From contig OZ005649.1 of NCBI GenBank assembly GCA_963930645.1, positions 43,530,275 to 43,594,274 of the forward strand: a stretch of 64,000 nucleotides of DNA, in the 5' to 3' direction. A program made the position numbers and the translations under genes. Positions 1 to 11,388 of this stretch are shown one piece after another. The stretch's first letter is position 1. Each line of letters starts with the position of its first letter. The notes beneath the pieces were generated by a model. It worked only from the letters and a program-made list of their open reading frames with translations, was not told where the DNA came from and searched no databases. Source of the DNA: Salticus scenicus (Eukaryota; Arthropoda; Arachnida; Araneae; Salticidae).

Positions 1-1073
1 TGTCGTGACCCTAGCTTCGATTACAATGACATCTGGTGACAGGCTTAATTTTTTTAGTACAATTTTATTCGCCGCTTTCCACGCTGTTTATTCTAGACGC
101 TGTAGCCGAAGAGTCAGTGGGAAATGTGACGTCATTAGTCGCGCTCTGGTAGGCACCTCACAGTCTTTTCTCTTTCCTTCTGGCGCTGGCAATTTTCGTG
201 CTACAGATACCGTATTAAAACTATTTATGATTTTTTTTTGGCATGGCGATCCCATTCCAATAAAAAAAGTAGGTGTTGCCATTTGAAATTTCCGAAATTT
301 TGTCACTGTAACCGTAACTGTTAGAGTTTAACTGTCATTTTTTTATATGATTCTTGAGCGCATACCTCAAAATACCTTCCACCAAATTTTTATTCAGTTT
401 CTCGGAACGGTATGGTAGCTATGGTCTCATATATCGGGGTAGTTTTTTTTATAATCACCCCGTATATACATTGCAGATTAATATAGTTAAATCTATTTTT
501 CCTTGTCCTTTATTCATGAGAAAAAATTATTGAATTCCTCAAATTTTCGACATCCGGATTTTTACGGTTTTTTACATTTAAGAGGTTCTGAACGCGATTT
601 AAGGATTTTTGGGTTAATGTCTGATGATGATGTCTAATAATAAATGACATACAGTTTAAAACTTATTATTCAGTACTCTAAGTACTTATAATTTTGAATT
701 GTAGTAGTTAAAGTGAGAAATTTGGACGAAAAATATCTGAATATTTTTATGCATTTTTGAATAAAAAGTATTTGTAAGTATTATTTTTTATCTTATATAT
801 ATATATATATGTAATTTGTAAAATGCTTCATTACAATTCTTACTTTCTTCAACATTCATAAGAAAAATGTGTTATACTTGTAAAATTTTTGAGTTTCGCT
901 TTTTGAAAGTTTTAAACGTTTTAAGATACCTGCGCATGTCTTGGCTACTTTTGGAACGATGCTTGTCTGTCTGTGAGTGACAATTTTTGTGCCAGATCTA
1001 GTTCAAGAGCATGAATACACATGATTTCATGAAATTTTATATTTGTTTAGACCTTGACATAAATTGTTTATTA
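1..1073. other. AT-rich stretch, no gene recognised
   Basis: No convincing coding or RNA gene is seen. Short open frames near the left edge have no recognisable motif. There is a short (AT)n tract near 797-811. The sequence is probably intergenic or intronic. Confidence 0.5.
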
Positions 1074-1118
1074 ATATAGGACTAAATTTCTTATATACGT
1101 ACACAACAATTACATCTT

Positions 1119-1181
<63 letters not shown>

Positions 1182-1281
1182 ACCACTCAACAGGTGTCAC
1201 TGTCGTTAAACTTTTTTCAAAGTTTTAAATATGGCAATATAGGACTAAATTTCGTATATACGTACACAACAATTACATCTT
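1074..1281. repeat. Direct repeat around poly-T and (GT)n tract
   Basis: A ~45-bp block starting ATATAGGACTAAATTTC occurs at about 1074 and again at about 1237, and both copies run into long T tracts. Between them lies a T run followed by a (GT)n microsatellite (about 1122-1178). A copied block that ends in the same homopolymer suggests slippage or insertion through the T tract. Confidence 0.6.
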
Positions 1282-1353
1282 TTTTTTTTTTTTTAACAAA
1301 AGATCAAATAATCTGAAATTCATTATATTAAAATATTTACTTTCTTTAGATAT

Positions 1354-1604
1354 TTAGTGTGTTGCATTACTGGAAAGAAATCCGTCTGCATACACCATAA
1401 AAAAAAAAATAATAATAACTTTTCGGTACCGAAAAATATAAAAGGAAGTTTTGTGATAGTGACGACATGCTATATTTGATAATTTTGATGTTTTCATAAT
1501 TTGATTATCGACACTTACATGCCCGATATCTCTTACTAGAGTAATGTTTATTATAACACCCACCCTTGGGAAATGGAGATTGAAAAAAGTAAAAAAAGTA
1601 TTAT
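1354..1604. other. Dispersed repeat fragment, related to 58.2-58.4 kb
   Basis: The phrases GCATTAC..TGGAAAG..ATCGTCTGCAT and AGTTTTGTGATAG occur here and again near 58,245-58,385. This suggests a diverged dispersed repeat of unknown class. No coding capacity is evident. Confidence 0.35.
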
Positions 1605-1606
1605 TA

Positions 1607-2286
1607 CAGTTGAACCTCGAAAATTCGGAACCTTCGGGACCGCGGCGATTCAGGATTTTGGAATTTTTCAGATTATATAGATTTATTAAAAATTAATTTT
1701 TTATGACAATATAATTACAAACAAAATGCAATTTTTATGCTAATGAAAATAAACGACGACCGAATTGGCGAATTAAATTATAAAGAAGAAACACAATAGA
1801 TTTAATTTAGAATTAAAATAATTAATAATTTAGATTTAAAATATAAATACATTAAACTGAAATGTTATAGACAACTGATAATGGCTGCTAAATTAGTGCT
1901 AATAAATTATTTATTCATTAAAATATACTCAAATAAAACTGCAGAAAACAAAGAAATTTTTGTGTTGATTTTTTTTTTCTTTTACATTTTAGCAATTTAA
2001 AACTGTTTTACTGTAATGATTTTTTTTTTTTTATTCCGTTTTTAACTTACCTGTTCTTAAAAAATAAATTCTTTAATTAACAATCAAGCAGTACAAAAAT
2101 ATGTAAAATTATGACTATATTTATGTATTCAGTGTTTAATAAAAAGGATTTTAAATTGCATTCCACGATAAATGTGGAGATAAGGTACAACAAAATCTTA
2201 CTTTAAAAATAAAACTAAAATCGGAAAAATGTCTGGATTTTAGAGGTTTCCGGATTTTGTATGTCCGGATTTTCGAGGTTCAACTG
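1607..2286. mobile_element. pogo/Tigger-like MITE
   Basis: The left end reads CAGTTGAACCTCGAAAATTC and the right end reads TTTTCGAGGTTCAACTG, giving inverted termini of about 17 bp. TA dinucleotides sit directly outside both ends (1605-1606, 2287-2288). A TA duplication with CAGTTGAACC-type termini is typical of pogo/Tigger members of the Tc1/mariner group. The 680-bp interior has no transposase frame, so this is a non-autonomous copy. Confidence 0.8.
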
Positions 2287-2288
2287 TA

Positions 2289-2522
2289 TTAATTTGTAAA
2301 CTAGGAAAATCGCATTCTCAATAAATAATTTCATAACGAACTTCTCGTGCAATTTTCCCTTTTGTGCGTATATTATATATGCATATATATATATTCTTTT
2401 TTTTATTATTATTCATATACAAGAAAAGAATGAAAAGAAAAATGAATGCAGGGGAAAAAAAAAATCTATTTTAGTTTAGCATTTGGAGGCAAGATTATCT
2501 TCTCATATTACACCCTTTCTTA

Positions 2523-2553
<31 letters not shown>

Positions 2554-3298
2554 TAAAAAATCTAAATTTTTTATACCTTTTAAAGCTTACTTTTGAAAAA
2601 AAAAATTAAATTGATATCAATTTAAAATTTGTTACGTCCTTAAAGTTACATAAAACTCGATTAATGGTTTGTTAATGAAAAAGCCATCCAATTTTTAAGT
2701 CCAGATGTCCATTTGTTTAAAAGTTATGCACAAAAGTAAAAATCGAGGAAACGAATTGTTCCTTTAATTTTTTTTTCGATCTCGCCCACTGCAGTTTAGT
2801 GCTAATTAGTATTTGTGTTTGCTTTTATATTTTCCTCTGTCATTTTTTCTAATAAGTAATATTTTATTCTTTTCATAAAGCAGTAAAGTAAACTATTTTA
2901 ATGGTATAAATTTAAAACTTTGTTTCTGTAATTTTAGAAAAATTAAAATGATCACATAAACTATCACTGATATCGAATGTATTATGTTATACATTAGATT
3001 AACCGATAAAAAGCGAAATTCATTGGATTAAAAATGTATTTAAAAGTAAATTTTATAGGCAAATTAAATTCATAGGTTCATTAAACTGAAAAATCGATTG
3101 TTTGTTGATAAGTCGATTGTTAAAAACCGATATTATTGAGTAATCCATTTTTGGACTCTTAAAACACTCAGCTATTCTTAAGGTGTGAAGTGCTAGTTAA
3201 CCGATCAAAGGAGCCAGATAAATCGCTTCATCAATGTAATTACTTGTTAAGAAATCGACATCGTTAATTTAACTACACATATCATTTTTAAAAAATTT
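2289..3298. other. AT-rich stretch, no gene recognised
   Basis: The stretch holds a T run (about 2527-2551), short AT repeats and no recognisable coding sequence or structured repeat. Confidence 0.5.
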
Positions 3299-3495
3299 GG
3301 AGTTGCTCCACTCGACTTTCTGTATATTAAGTAATTAACAGTTGTATTAATAAATTAAAGTAAGAGAAATCGTTAAATAAACAAAAGAAAAAATCATAAT
3401 ATGATGTTTGAGTATTTTTCTCCATAAAGTATATTCTTTAATTTAACCCTATTACATTTCATATAATTTGAGCCCATAGATCAGAATGATAAAGA
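3299..3495 (+). repeat. 5' fragment of the TCCACTCGACTTTC repeat family
   Basis: The block beginning GGAGTTGCTCCACTCGACTT, followed by a run related to AAATTAAAGTAAGAGAAATC, recurs near 32,306 and 53,948. Only the non-tandem head of the family is present here. Confidence 0.5.
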
Positions 3496-3813
3496 ACTTT
3501 CGAATTTTAGAGCTTATATAGCAATTTAAAACAATTTCCTTAAATTATATATATATATATATATACTGATTTTTTTTTTTCTTTTTTTTTAAATTTAAAT
3601 AGTCAAACAGTCTTGAAGAGGTATCCACGCAAGACACGTCACAGTGAAGAAAGTAGTTCGTATTGTGAATATGTATAGCACTTGTTTATGGTATCTTGCA
3701 GGAAAATAAACAAATTAAATTATTGAATAAAATTAAACGGAGAAAAACAGTGCTCATATTTAATTATTTTTAAAGTTATTTGCAGATTGTAAGACTTACA
3801 CAATATATAACAA

Positions 3814-4032
3814 GCCCACCATTGGCTTAACGGTCCGTGTACAAAGCTGGTAGACGTGAGGTGCCAGGTCGCGCTCATCGGGCTAGCCGTTCAGAGTTTT
3901 CCATGGTTTTCTCCGAAACATGCGTAAATACGGCTAGGTTCACTGAGAAAGACCCCTTTCCCCCCACGGAGGGCACTCCGCCTTAGGCCTAGGACCCTAG
4001 TGCAGTCAGTCGCCTTTACTCCCAAAGCACAA
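3814..4032 (+). mobile_element. Candidate tRNA-derived SINE
   Basis: A GC-richer island stands out from the AT-rich surroundings. TGGCTTAACGGT matches the pol III A-box consensus at 10 of 12 positions, and AGGTCGCGCTC ~35 bp downstream could be a worn B box. A-rich sequence follows. No target duplication was found and no second copy lies in the window, so the SINE call is inference. Confidence 0.35.
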
Positions 4033-4617
4033 ACACAATACATAACAGACAAAATTTATATTTTCAATTCCGGGAAAACATAATTCATTCGTTGCTAATT
4101 TTACACATTAATTAAAATCGTAGCTGCGTTACGATTTAATTTAATATTTCTCTGGTGATCTCTTTTCTAACAGGACATTTATGCCTATAATGTACTCTTT
4201 GTTTTCGATCAGTTTTCTCTTTTGTGTTATTACGCATGCGTCAGTTCAGCACTGTGATTTCTTCTTTTTCTTTTTCCTTTCCTTTTTTTTTTTTTTTTAA
4301 AATTATCAAATTACTCTTTAACCACGTTTCTTGCGACGATGGAAGCTTCTATGTAAGTGCTGACTCAACAAGTCCAGTGTTAAAATAGGGGTGATAACTT
4401 CGTAGTTGAGAGAAAATAGCGATAAGAGAACGCTGAATGACTGGATGTTTACGAAATCTCAATCTGTCGAACAGTTTGGCCCCCCTTCCTTTTGGTATAC
4501 ATTCCTTCTCACTTTTATAAGGACACTTTATATTTTGAAATAGCTAATGTAAAAGTAATTGTGAAAAAGACTAAGTACACTTAATATATCTAGTTTTCTA
4601 AAAACCAAAACTGTTAT

Positions 4618-4652
<35 letters not shown>

Positions 4653-4904
4653 AAACACAATTAATAAAAAATAATGCAAAATATTTTTTTCTCCACTTTT
4701 TAGATGTTCATAATTATAGGGACAATCAAGATTTTGTCGTTTTATTTAACTTACTTAACGGATAAATTACAGTTGACATGCGAATTTGTTAACTACTGGG
4801 CTAGATTAATTCATACATAAGCCTTCAATTTTTCTTGGACGGACATTACTGATAATTCCTCAAAAAAAAAAAAGAACGTTCATGTAGTGAAGTATGATAA
4901 ATGT

Positions 4905-5760
4905 GTTTTTTAAGTGGAGGGATAATTTCAATCCGTCGTATTTCTAATGAAATTCGAAGATCTAAAATTGCTGAAGGAAATGTGATCAAACGTTGAACTG
5001 CTGGTTCGATAGGAGAGAGATCTGATGCAAAATCAAAGTTGTTTTACAGAGATCGAAGACTCATAATTCCTCTTACTGTTCTACTCAAAATGGCTGTGCT
5101 GAATTTGCTCGTAATTTTTAACGAAATGTTGGGGTCCACATTTATGCATGTTTAAAATAATTAATAATATGTTAAAATGAATAAAAAAAACCTGAAGAAT
5201 CATTAAGCATTTAATGGAGGAAAGAACGCCTGTGTTAAAGTTGAATAAAGACAATATGAAATGGTAAAATGTTGTATTTTCGGATGAAAAACATTTTATT
5301 TTTGATTAACCAAATGGTTTTAACAGTTACTGGCACGATCTGAAGATAGCGAAAGACAGAGCAGATTTTTTAAAGACAGATATGAATCGGGCATTTTAAA
5401 GGTGGATCTATGGTGCTCTAGGGAGCAGATTCTACTGAAGGCAGAATGAATTTAGTAAGTTTTTCTATTATTATGAACATCAAGAGAATATCCGCAAATT
5501 TTAAACGTGGAATTCTCAGAATTTTGTTAGATTTTAGAGAGGGGTGGGTGGGTAATATTTTTCTTTTCAACAAGACTTACATTTTTGCTCTAGTTTTAGA
5601 GCAATAGAAAATAGTTTGAAGAAAGAAACTTCTGTATTATTGCCTTTCCCATGGCCTAGAAGTTGAAAAAACCTTAACTTATCATGTTAGAAAAATGCAT
5701 GCAAGTGGAAAGCAATTTTAAATAGCTTAAATGTATTCAGAATATCATCTATGCTCTATG
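4905..5760 (+). pseudogene. Tc3-type transposase relic
   Basis: Broken frames on the plus strand carry the pattern of a Tc3-group DDE transposase. Near 5270-5345 the reading includes FSDEKHFIFD followed by GFNSYWHDL, the block around the first catalytic Asp. A Tc3-like helix-turn-helix remnant (around IRRISNEIRRSKIAEGN) lies near 4935-4995. The region near 5565-5655 gives FQQD and LPFPWP, matching the block around the second catalytic residue. Stops and frameshifts occur throughout and the first 40% is barely alignable by eye. No terminal inverted repeats were found. The copy is old and certainly inactive. Confidence 0.65.
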
Positions 5761-6480
5761 AAATGGTATTGAAACTGAATATTAATATATATATATATAC
5801 CAGAGAGAATGTCTGACTGTTTCACCCTAAAAAGAGACCCCATAAAATATTAATTTAAAGAATAACTGAAAAAAAAAATACTAAGATTCGAGCTGTCCTT
5901 ATAATTGTGAACACCTGAAAAATAATTTATTTGACCGTATTTAAAGTTTTTTAAGATAGTAAAACGATAAAACTTTTTAAATATCGTCTATTAATGAAAT
6001 TAAATTCAAATTAATAAAATATATATTTGTTTAAATAATAGTGTTCAGTGTTTAGTTAATATAGAAAAACGGGTGTAGTTATAATTATGAGAACCAGTGT
6101 AGTCCTCAAAGTTAGGCGCGGAAAACTTGGTTACACTATAGGGGTAAAAAGAAGTCAGAAGGGAATATTTACTTCTTAGGAGCTGCATTCTTTTTTATAC
6201 TCTTTTGATAGCGCCAGTGTTTAGCCCTTTTTAAAATAGAATCGTCCTCGTTTTATGTGAATCACATTTTCTTAACGGACACAACTGTGAATGGACAGCA
6301 CCCAACTTACAGCCATCCATTACTAATTTTACACAACAATACAAATGACTGCGTTATGAATTCATTTAAAAATTTTTGTAAGTTCTTATGAGAGCTATAC
6401 CTTTCATCGACTTTTTTCTGCCAGGACATTCTGTATCTGGAACTTTTGTGTTTATTTATATACTAATCGTTCTCATTTTT
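5761..6480. other. Non-coding, possible upstream intron
   Basis: AT-rich. About 6320-6450 weakly resembles 4090-4210 (CATTCGTTGCTAATTTTACAC versus CATCCATTACTAATTTTACAC, then a tract containing AGGACATT), which suggests a local duplication. If the candidate exon at 6493 is real, this would be intron. Confidence 0.35.
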
Positions 6481-6492
6481 TATTTTTTTCAG

Positions 6493-6859
6493 CGAGTGAT
6501 GACGCAGTTGTTACTATTCCAGAAATGAAAAAGAAAAAGAGCGCACGCAAGTGGATTACGGACAAATTTAACATTCTTAGAAAACTTTTCACAGCATGTG
6601 TTCCGTCTAAAAAATCTAAATAATTTCAAGCCTTACTAAAATAGCCCAGTCCTTGTGGTTGAAAAGCAATAGAAGATGTCAGCAAGCAATATCATTTTAT
6701 GAAGACAATAGCATAAATCGAGCTTGCTGGACATGGAGTTTACCAAATTCATCTAACAAGAACCAGGAGTTCAAAATTCTTTGCCGTTTTCAAAATTAAA
6801 TCCAGTCGACCCTATGGACAGAATAACCTGCATTTGTAAATTAATGTGGCCCCAATAAA
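6493..6859 (+). CDS. Candidate 3'-terminal coding exon of a host gene
   Basis: This looks like the last exon of a spliced gene. Upstream stands a textbook acceptor: a branch-point-like TACTAAT at about 6469, a pyrimidine-rich tract, and CAG ending at 6492. The exon opens in phase (codons from 6495) and stays open for 42 codons to TAA at 6621-6623. The encoded tail is lysine-rich and ends in CVPSKKSK, with a possible amphipathic segment (WITDKFNILRKLF). An AATAAA lies at 6854-6859, about 230 bp after the stop. I do not recognise the protein, and no upstream exon was identified, so it may begin outside the window or be very short. A chance open frame of 42 codons in AT-rich DNA is possible, but the acceptor and poly-A signal together argue for a real exon. 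Confidence 0.42.
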
Positions 6860-6960
6860 CTCCATTTTTCAGCCCATAATTTGTCACTTTCTTGCATGTG
6901 TTGTATTGTTTCTTTTAATATCAAGATTAAAACCTGTTATAGTTAATGCAATAGGTAATT

Positions 6961-6995
<35 letters not shown>

Positions 6996-7011
6996 CATAA
7001 ATGGGTAGAGG

Positions 7012-7221
7012 ATGGGTGGGTTTTACGTCGCACTAGTGCTGCGCAGATGGGCAATTGGCAACGGTCTGGGACACACCCCTAGAGGTGGTCCGGAGACATG
7101 GCATCACAATTTTGATCCTCCACGGAAGGGATGGCTCTTCCGCTTCGGTGACACCCAGAGGTATCATTTTTGATGGAACCATGGAGGACGTTGCGGCCAC
7201 GACAGATTTTACGTGCACCAG
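7012..7221 (-). mobile_element. SINE family 1 copy, 5'-truncated
   Basis: The tail TGGGTTTTACGTCGCAC comes first on the plus strand, so the element points to the minus strand. The body (CATCACAATTTTGATCCTCC, AGGACGTTGCGGCCACG) matches the copy at 53,155-53,395, which retains a tRNA-like head. It is bounded by an imperfect target duplication of about 16 bp beginning CATAAATGG (6996-7011 and 7222-7237). The head is missing. A long T run lies just outside. Confidence 0.75.
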
Positions 7222-7237
7222 CATAAATGGATAGAAG

Positions 7238-8409
7238 TTTGTTAAAAAATAATAAATGAAAAAATAATAACAACAGAAATAAATTAATTTTTACACAGAA
7301 AACTTTATTTAAACTCTTAATTAATGTATATGTGTTATTCATAAAGCCTTTATAGTAATTTACGAGAAAAGAAATCTTGTCGAGAAATTTTTATTTTTCC
7401 CCCACTTTATGCTTTGTTGGTTTCCAACGGGTTAGTTGTAATTGTAGTTTATTGCTAACTTATATCTTTACTATTTTAAACTTAATTTTAATTACAATCT
7501 TTTCCATCCATAACCTTAACATTGATGACATTATTATAATATCTACTAACAATGTTAATACACTTATCTTGCGTTAAGATAATCTCTTAATTTAAAATTA
7601 ACCAGTCAGTAGTCGCGTCTTCTTTCAGAACGCAAATGCTTGCGTCTCGGTCTATTTAGGGTGCATAGATATAGGCACTATTTAGATATAGGCACCCTAG
7701 ATCTATTCACCTAGACGAAAATTTTTTAAGTAATTATCGTATAGAAATGCATAAATAAATACTTTAAGGTATTATTCAATGCGTATTTTTCTTAAACTAG
7801 ATTTATCATCATCATTATTATTATTAAATGAAATATAGAGAAAAAGAACTTCGAATGTTTCGAAAATTTGTTTATTATTATTCACAGTTTTTCAGATTTT
7901 TTAAAAAGACAATTTTTCATATACAGAAAACGAGGTCAGATCGTGCATCGAGAACATTCTCAAAAACCTATAGTTCTACGAATCTAAGATGTACCAGTAT
8001 GATGTATACAGTTGTCTCTAAGATCGGAAATTCTAATATATAATACTTTTATTTATTTTTTTAACCTGAAAAAAGAAAAAAAAAGGAGTTGCTACAAACA
8101 GAAAAAAACAAAAAATAAAAAACTCCTTAAGTTTAAATCTATTTTAAACAAAATGACAATGTTATGATTATATCATAACATTTGTGACAGTCTGAATTTT
8201 TTCTCTTTAAATTAAAATAATTCAATTAATTGTCTTCTTAAAAATAATAGTTAGTAAGTTTTAAACCAGATATTTTCATTTTCTTTAATTCCTTTTCGTT
8301 TTTCAGTTATCTGTTCAAAATTCCGGCAAAGCTTCCACATTCTTTTCTTAGTTTAGTAACGTCTATTGCTCACGTGTTAGGTGGTTACGTGACATGTGCA
8401 ACTTTTTGT
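7238..8409. other. AT-rich stretch, no gene recognised
   Basis: Short open frames here have no recognisable motif. A short hairpin (AGGGTGC/GCACCCT) lies near 7658-7702. Confidence 0.45.
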
Positions 8410-8464
8410 CCTTGAGTCAGCCAGCAGGCATTAAAGGTCAGCTTTGGGGGCGAGATGGGCATTC

Positions 8465-9058
8465 CATAGATATAGTAATATATAGAGATCTATCATTTAA
8501 TAAAAAAGCACCACAAAATCCTTTAATAAAAAAGCATCAGATCTACAGTCGGCTGCAAAATTATTCGAGCACTAGTCAATAATTCCTATATTTAAAAAGT
8601 ACACTTAAGACTGTTTTGCTAAGTAAATCCTTGTCGAATCATGTTCTTAGACTGATTAAGAACATGACTCGACAAGGATTTATTTAACAAAGCTGTATTA
8701 AGTGTACTTTTTTTTGGCAAGGATTATTGCTAGTGCTCGAATAATTTTGCAGCGGACTGTATCATCCCCATGTTATTGAGCAAAAAATTTTGATGACGAA
8801 AAAAAGTTCTAAACTCAGCCATTAGAGAGTATTGAAAAAAAGAATTTAAAAAAAAATGAATTTGAAACTGTATCTGGAGTTTTTCGTTCACCTTTAGTAA
8901 ACAAATTATTCTTAAATTTTATTTACTAAATTATCTGTGTGTATTCCTGTGTGTGATTTACTCGGGGAAAGGCAGCCATTAGAGTGACTTTTCCCTAAAA
9001 AAAAAAGGTATCATTTTCCCTCTCGCTGATCAATCTATGTCTTATTACTATATCTATG
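8465..9058. mobile_element. hAT-type non-autonomous element
   Basis: Terminal inverted repeats CATAGATATAGTAATA match over 16 bp. The flanking 8-mers are GGGCATTC and GCGCATTC (8457-8464, 9059-9066), an 8-bp duplication with one mismatch. Unit B holds the uninterrupted site GCGCATTCAGTC. An 8-bp duplication with CA-starting termini is the hAT pattern. No transposase frame. It hosts a nested Tc1-type MITE. Confidence 0.8.
8546..8759. mobile_element. Tc1-type palindromic MITE, family P, copy 1
   Basis: Starts CAGTCGGCTGCAAAATTATT and ends in the imperfect complement, with TA on both sides. The whole 214 bp folds into a hairpin around GTTCTTAGACTGATTAAGAAC. It sits inside the hAT-type element, so it arrived later. 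Five more copies lie in this window. Confidence 0.9.
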
Positions 9059-9160
9059 GCGCATTCAGTCACGACAAAGGCACGCCGGTCAATGGTTCAG
9101 CCCGAGCTTCTCTGTCGCTGATTGGCTGCTCTGTTTGGTCCACAGGGTTTGTCTCGACCA

Positions 9161-9284
9161 GACAGAATTACAATACGAAGAATTGGAGAAAACACCCAGG
9201 GCCAGCGCGGGAATCGAACCCGCTCTCCTACGCTCGAAGGCGATTAGCAGTGTGGTGACATATCCACTCGGCCACGGAGGGCCC
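9161..9284 (-). mobile_element. tRNA-Ser/Leu-like SINE (family 2), copy 1
   Basis: On the minus strand it starts GGGCCCTCCGTGGCCGAGTG. TGGCCGAGTGG is a near-perfect A box and GGTTCGATTCCCGC a perfect B box. It is too divergent to fold as a real tRNA and continues into a non-tRNA body ending AATTCTGTC. A perfect 12-bp target duplication TTGTCTCGACCA flanks it (9149-9160, 9285-9296). Unit B carries the empty site near 10,525. Confidence 0.9.
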
Positions 9285-9571
9285 TTGTCTCGACCATTTG
9301 GCAACAAAATGATAGCGTTGTCTCTTCAGCGCGAAAATTAGTCAATTGAGGCGTTGCAATCAATGTGATGTACATGATGTGACCAGAGAAATTTTTTTGG
9401 AGGGTCTTGGGCCTCGGAAAAGGGCTTTTTTGGCCCCTTAAAAAGACAGATTGCGAGGATGACATTTGGAGTTGGGTATCGAAAGGATGGATCTGGTAAA
9501 TTTTATTGGAGGGGTTGTTGAAGATGACATTGAACAGCAGCCGGATCATATTATAATGACGGATGGAGTTA

Positions 9572-9755
9572 AGCAGGCTTTATAGTCGCCGCTCCGTTCC
9601 GCTGTATACAAGAACAGAGCTAGAATATAAGGAGTGATAACTTCATATTCAGTTCAATTCTATTCAATTTCTTATTCAATAGATAGTTATCACTCCTTAT
9701 ATTGTAGCTCAGTGCTTGCAGACAGCGGAACGGAACGGCCACTATAAAGGCACCT
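9572..9755. mobile_element. PIF/Harbinger-like MITE with TTA duplication
   Basis: Inverted ends share CTTTATAGT and CCGTTCCGCTGT and extend over 60 bp to AATATAAGGAGTGATAAC. TTA flanks both sides (9569-9571, 9756-9758), and unit B has a single TTA in GGAGTTAGTGTTG. A 3-bp TWA duplication is characteristic of PIF/Harbinger elements. The class call rests on the duplication alone. Confidence 0.8.
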
Positions 9756-11159
9756 TTAGTGTTGCTCAATTGAATTGTACAAGCGTTTGAAGGATAAAGT
9801 TTTCAGTTTTATTAGGAGACAAGAAGAAATAAAATGGTTTTCAAAACTATCCAAAGGAAGGTGAGGCTCAGAGATCTCTTATTCCGAGGCCACAAAAGGG
9901 AAACCCTCGCTGATGAAAATATTGTTCATCCATCAAAGGATGCGGTGCGAGTTGTGTCTTGTTATGCTCGAGAAACCTACTATACCGAGGTCCTCGAAGG
10001 GAGCCCCTTGATGCAGTATGTATTGTTCTCTCATTCAAGGTGTAGAAGAAGTTAGTGGGATTTATGCCCTATTATGCTCGAGACATCTCCTATTTCAAGA
10101 TCCTCACAGGGAGCCCCTTGCTGCGATTTGGGACTTAAATCCCTGAATTTGCTGGTGATGGTTCTACGGTCTGTAGTTACAGTGGATGGCCTGTTTAAAA
10201 TGGAACTACTTCTCATACAGGCAGCCTCCAGCAGTCCTGATCAGCCACTGGACCTGATGTAAAAGCGGTAACCTTTCTTCTTTTATATTTTTATTATTTA
10301 GCTAAATGGTTTGTTTTCATTTAAATAAATAAAAACTCCCATTTTGTTAATCTGTGACATTTAAGTTCCTTGAGTCAGCCAGTGGTCATTAGAGGTCAGC
10401 TTTGGGGGCGAAATGCGCATTCAGTCACGACAAAAGCATGCCGATCAACGGTTCAGTCCGAGCTTCAACCAAATGGTCTCTGTCACTGATTAGCTGCTCT
10501 GTTTCATCAACAGTGTTTGTATCCACCATTTGGAAACAAAATGATAGTGCCGTCACTTTGGCGCGAACATTAGTCAATTCAGGCGTTGAAATCGATTGAT
10601 GTGCATGGTGTGACCAGAGAATTTTTTTTTTTTTTTTTTTTTTTTTTTTGTCGTCCCCTTAAAAAGACAGATGGCGGGGATGACATTTGGAGTTGGGTGT
10701 CGAAAGGATGAATCTGGTAAATTTTGTTGGAGGGGTTGTTGAAGATGGCATTGCTCAGCAGCCGGATCATGTTATAATGACGGATGGAGTTAGTGTTGCT
10801 TAGTTGAATTGTACAAGCGTGGGAACGATAAAGTGTTGAGTTTTATTAGGAGACAAGAAGAAATAAAATGGTTTTCAAAATTATCCAAAGGAAGGCGAGG
10901 CTCAGAGATCTCTTATTCCGAGGCCACAAAAGGGAACCCCTCGCTGATGAAAATATTGTTCTTCTATCAAAGGATGTGGTGGGAGTTGTGTCTTGTTATG
11001 CTCGAGAAACCTACTATACCGAGGTCCTCGAAGGGAGCACCTTGCTGCAGTATGTATTGTTCTCTCATTCAAGGTGTAGAAGAAGTTAGTGCGATTTATG
11101 CCTTATTATGCTCGAGACATCACCTATTTCAAGGTCCTCGCAGGGAGCCCTTTGCTTAA

Positions 11160-11374
11160 GCTGACCAGATCAAAGTACTTTCATAATAGAGAATCATTAA
11201 AAATTGCTACAATTATCAAATTATGGATGCATTTTTTCATTCCTAATAAATAATGACTAAAAATAAAGTGTTATTGATTAATAATTTAGTTTCTACAATT
11301 TTTTAAAACTTAGAAAAATGCCTTAAAAAAAGGGAGTCCCCATTTGTCTCCAGAAAATGGGGACGTTTGGTCAG
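11160..11374. mobile_element. Short insertion with GCTGACCA inverted ends
   Basis: Absent from unit A at the corresponding place (CCTTGCTGCGATTTGGGA). It begins GCTGACCAGATC and ends GTTTGGTCAGC, an 8-bp inverted terminal match. No clear target duplication was identified, so the class is unknown. Confidence 0.55.
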
Positions 11375-11388
11375 CATTTGGGATTTAA

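Larger units (their letters stand above)
8410..10367 (+). repeat. Tandem unit A of an unidentified ~1.04-kb repeat
   Basis: The unit begins CCTTGAGTCAGCCAG and ends in CTGTGACATTTAAG, and the same sequence restarts at 10,368. With the later insertions removed (8465-9058, 9161-9284, 9572-9755 and their duplications) it is about 1.05 kb, close to unit B. Inside are two ~100-bp subrepeats sharing TTATGCTCGAGA and AGGGAGCCCCTTG. Short open frames (about 9834-10,055 and 10,074-10,262) cover these subrepeats but match no family I know. It could be a decayed gene, a transposon internal region or a low-copy segmental duplication. Confidence 0.8.

Noticed and set aside
5..306. Open frames of 93 and 72 codons at the left edge
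   Set aside because: They overlap on opposite strands and contain no recognisable motif; chance frames are expected in this DNA.
9185..9284. Functional tRNA gene (also 50,085-50,172 and 53,330-53,395)
   Set aside because: Promoter boxes are good, but stems do not pair, there is no proper 3' end, and the sequence runs into SINE bodies with target duplications.
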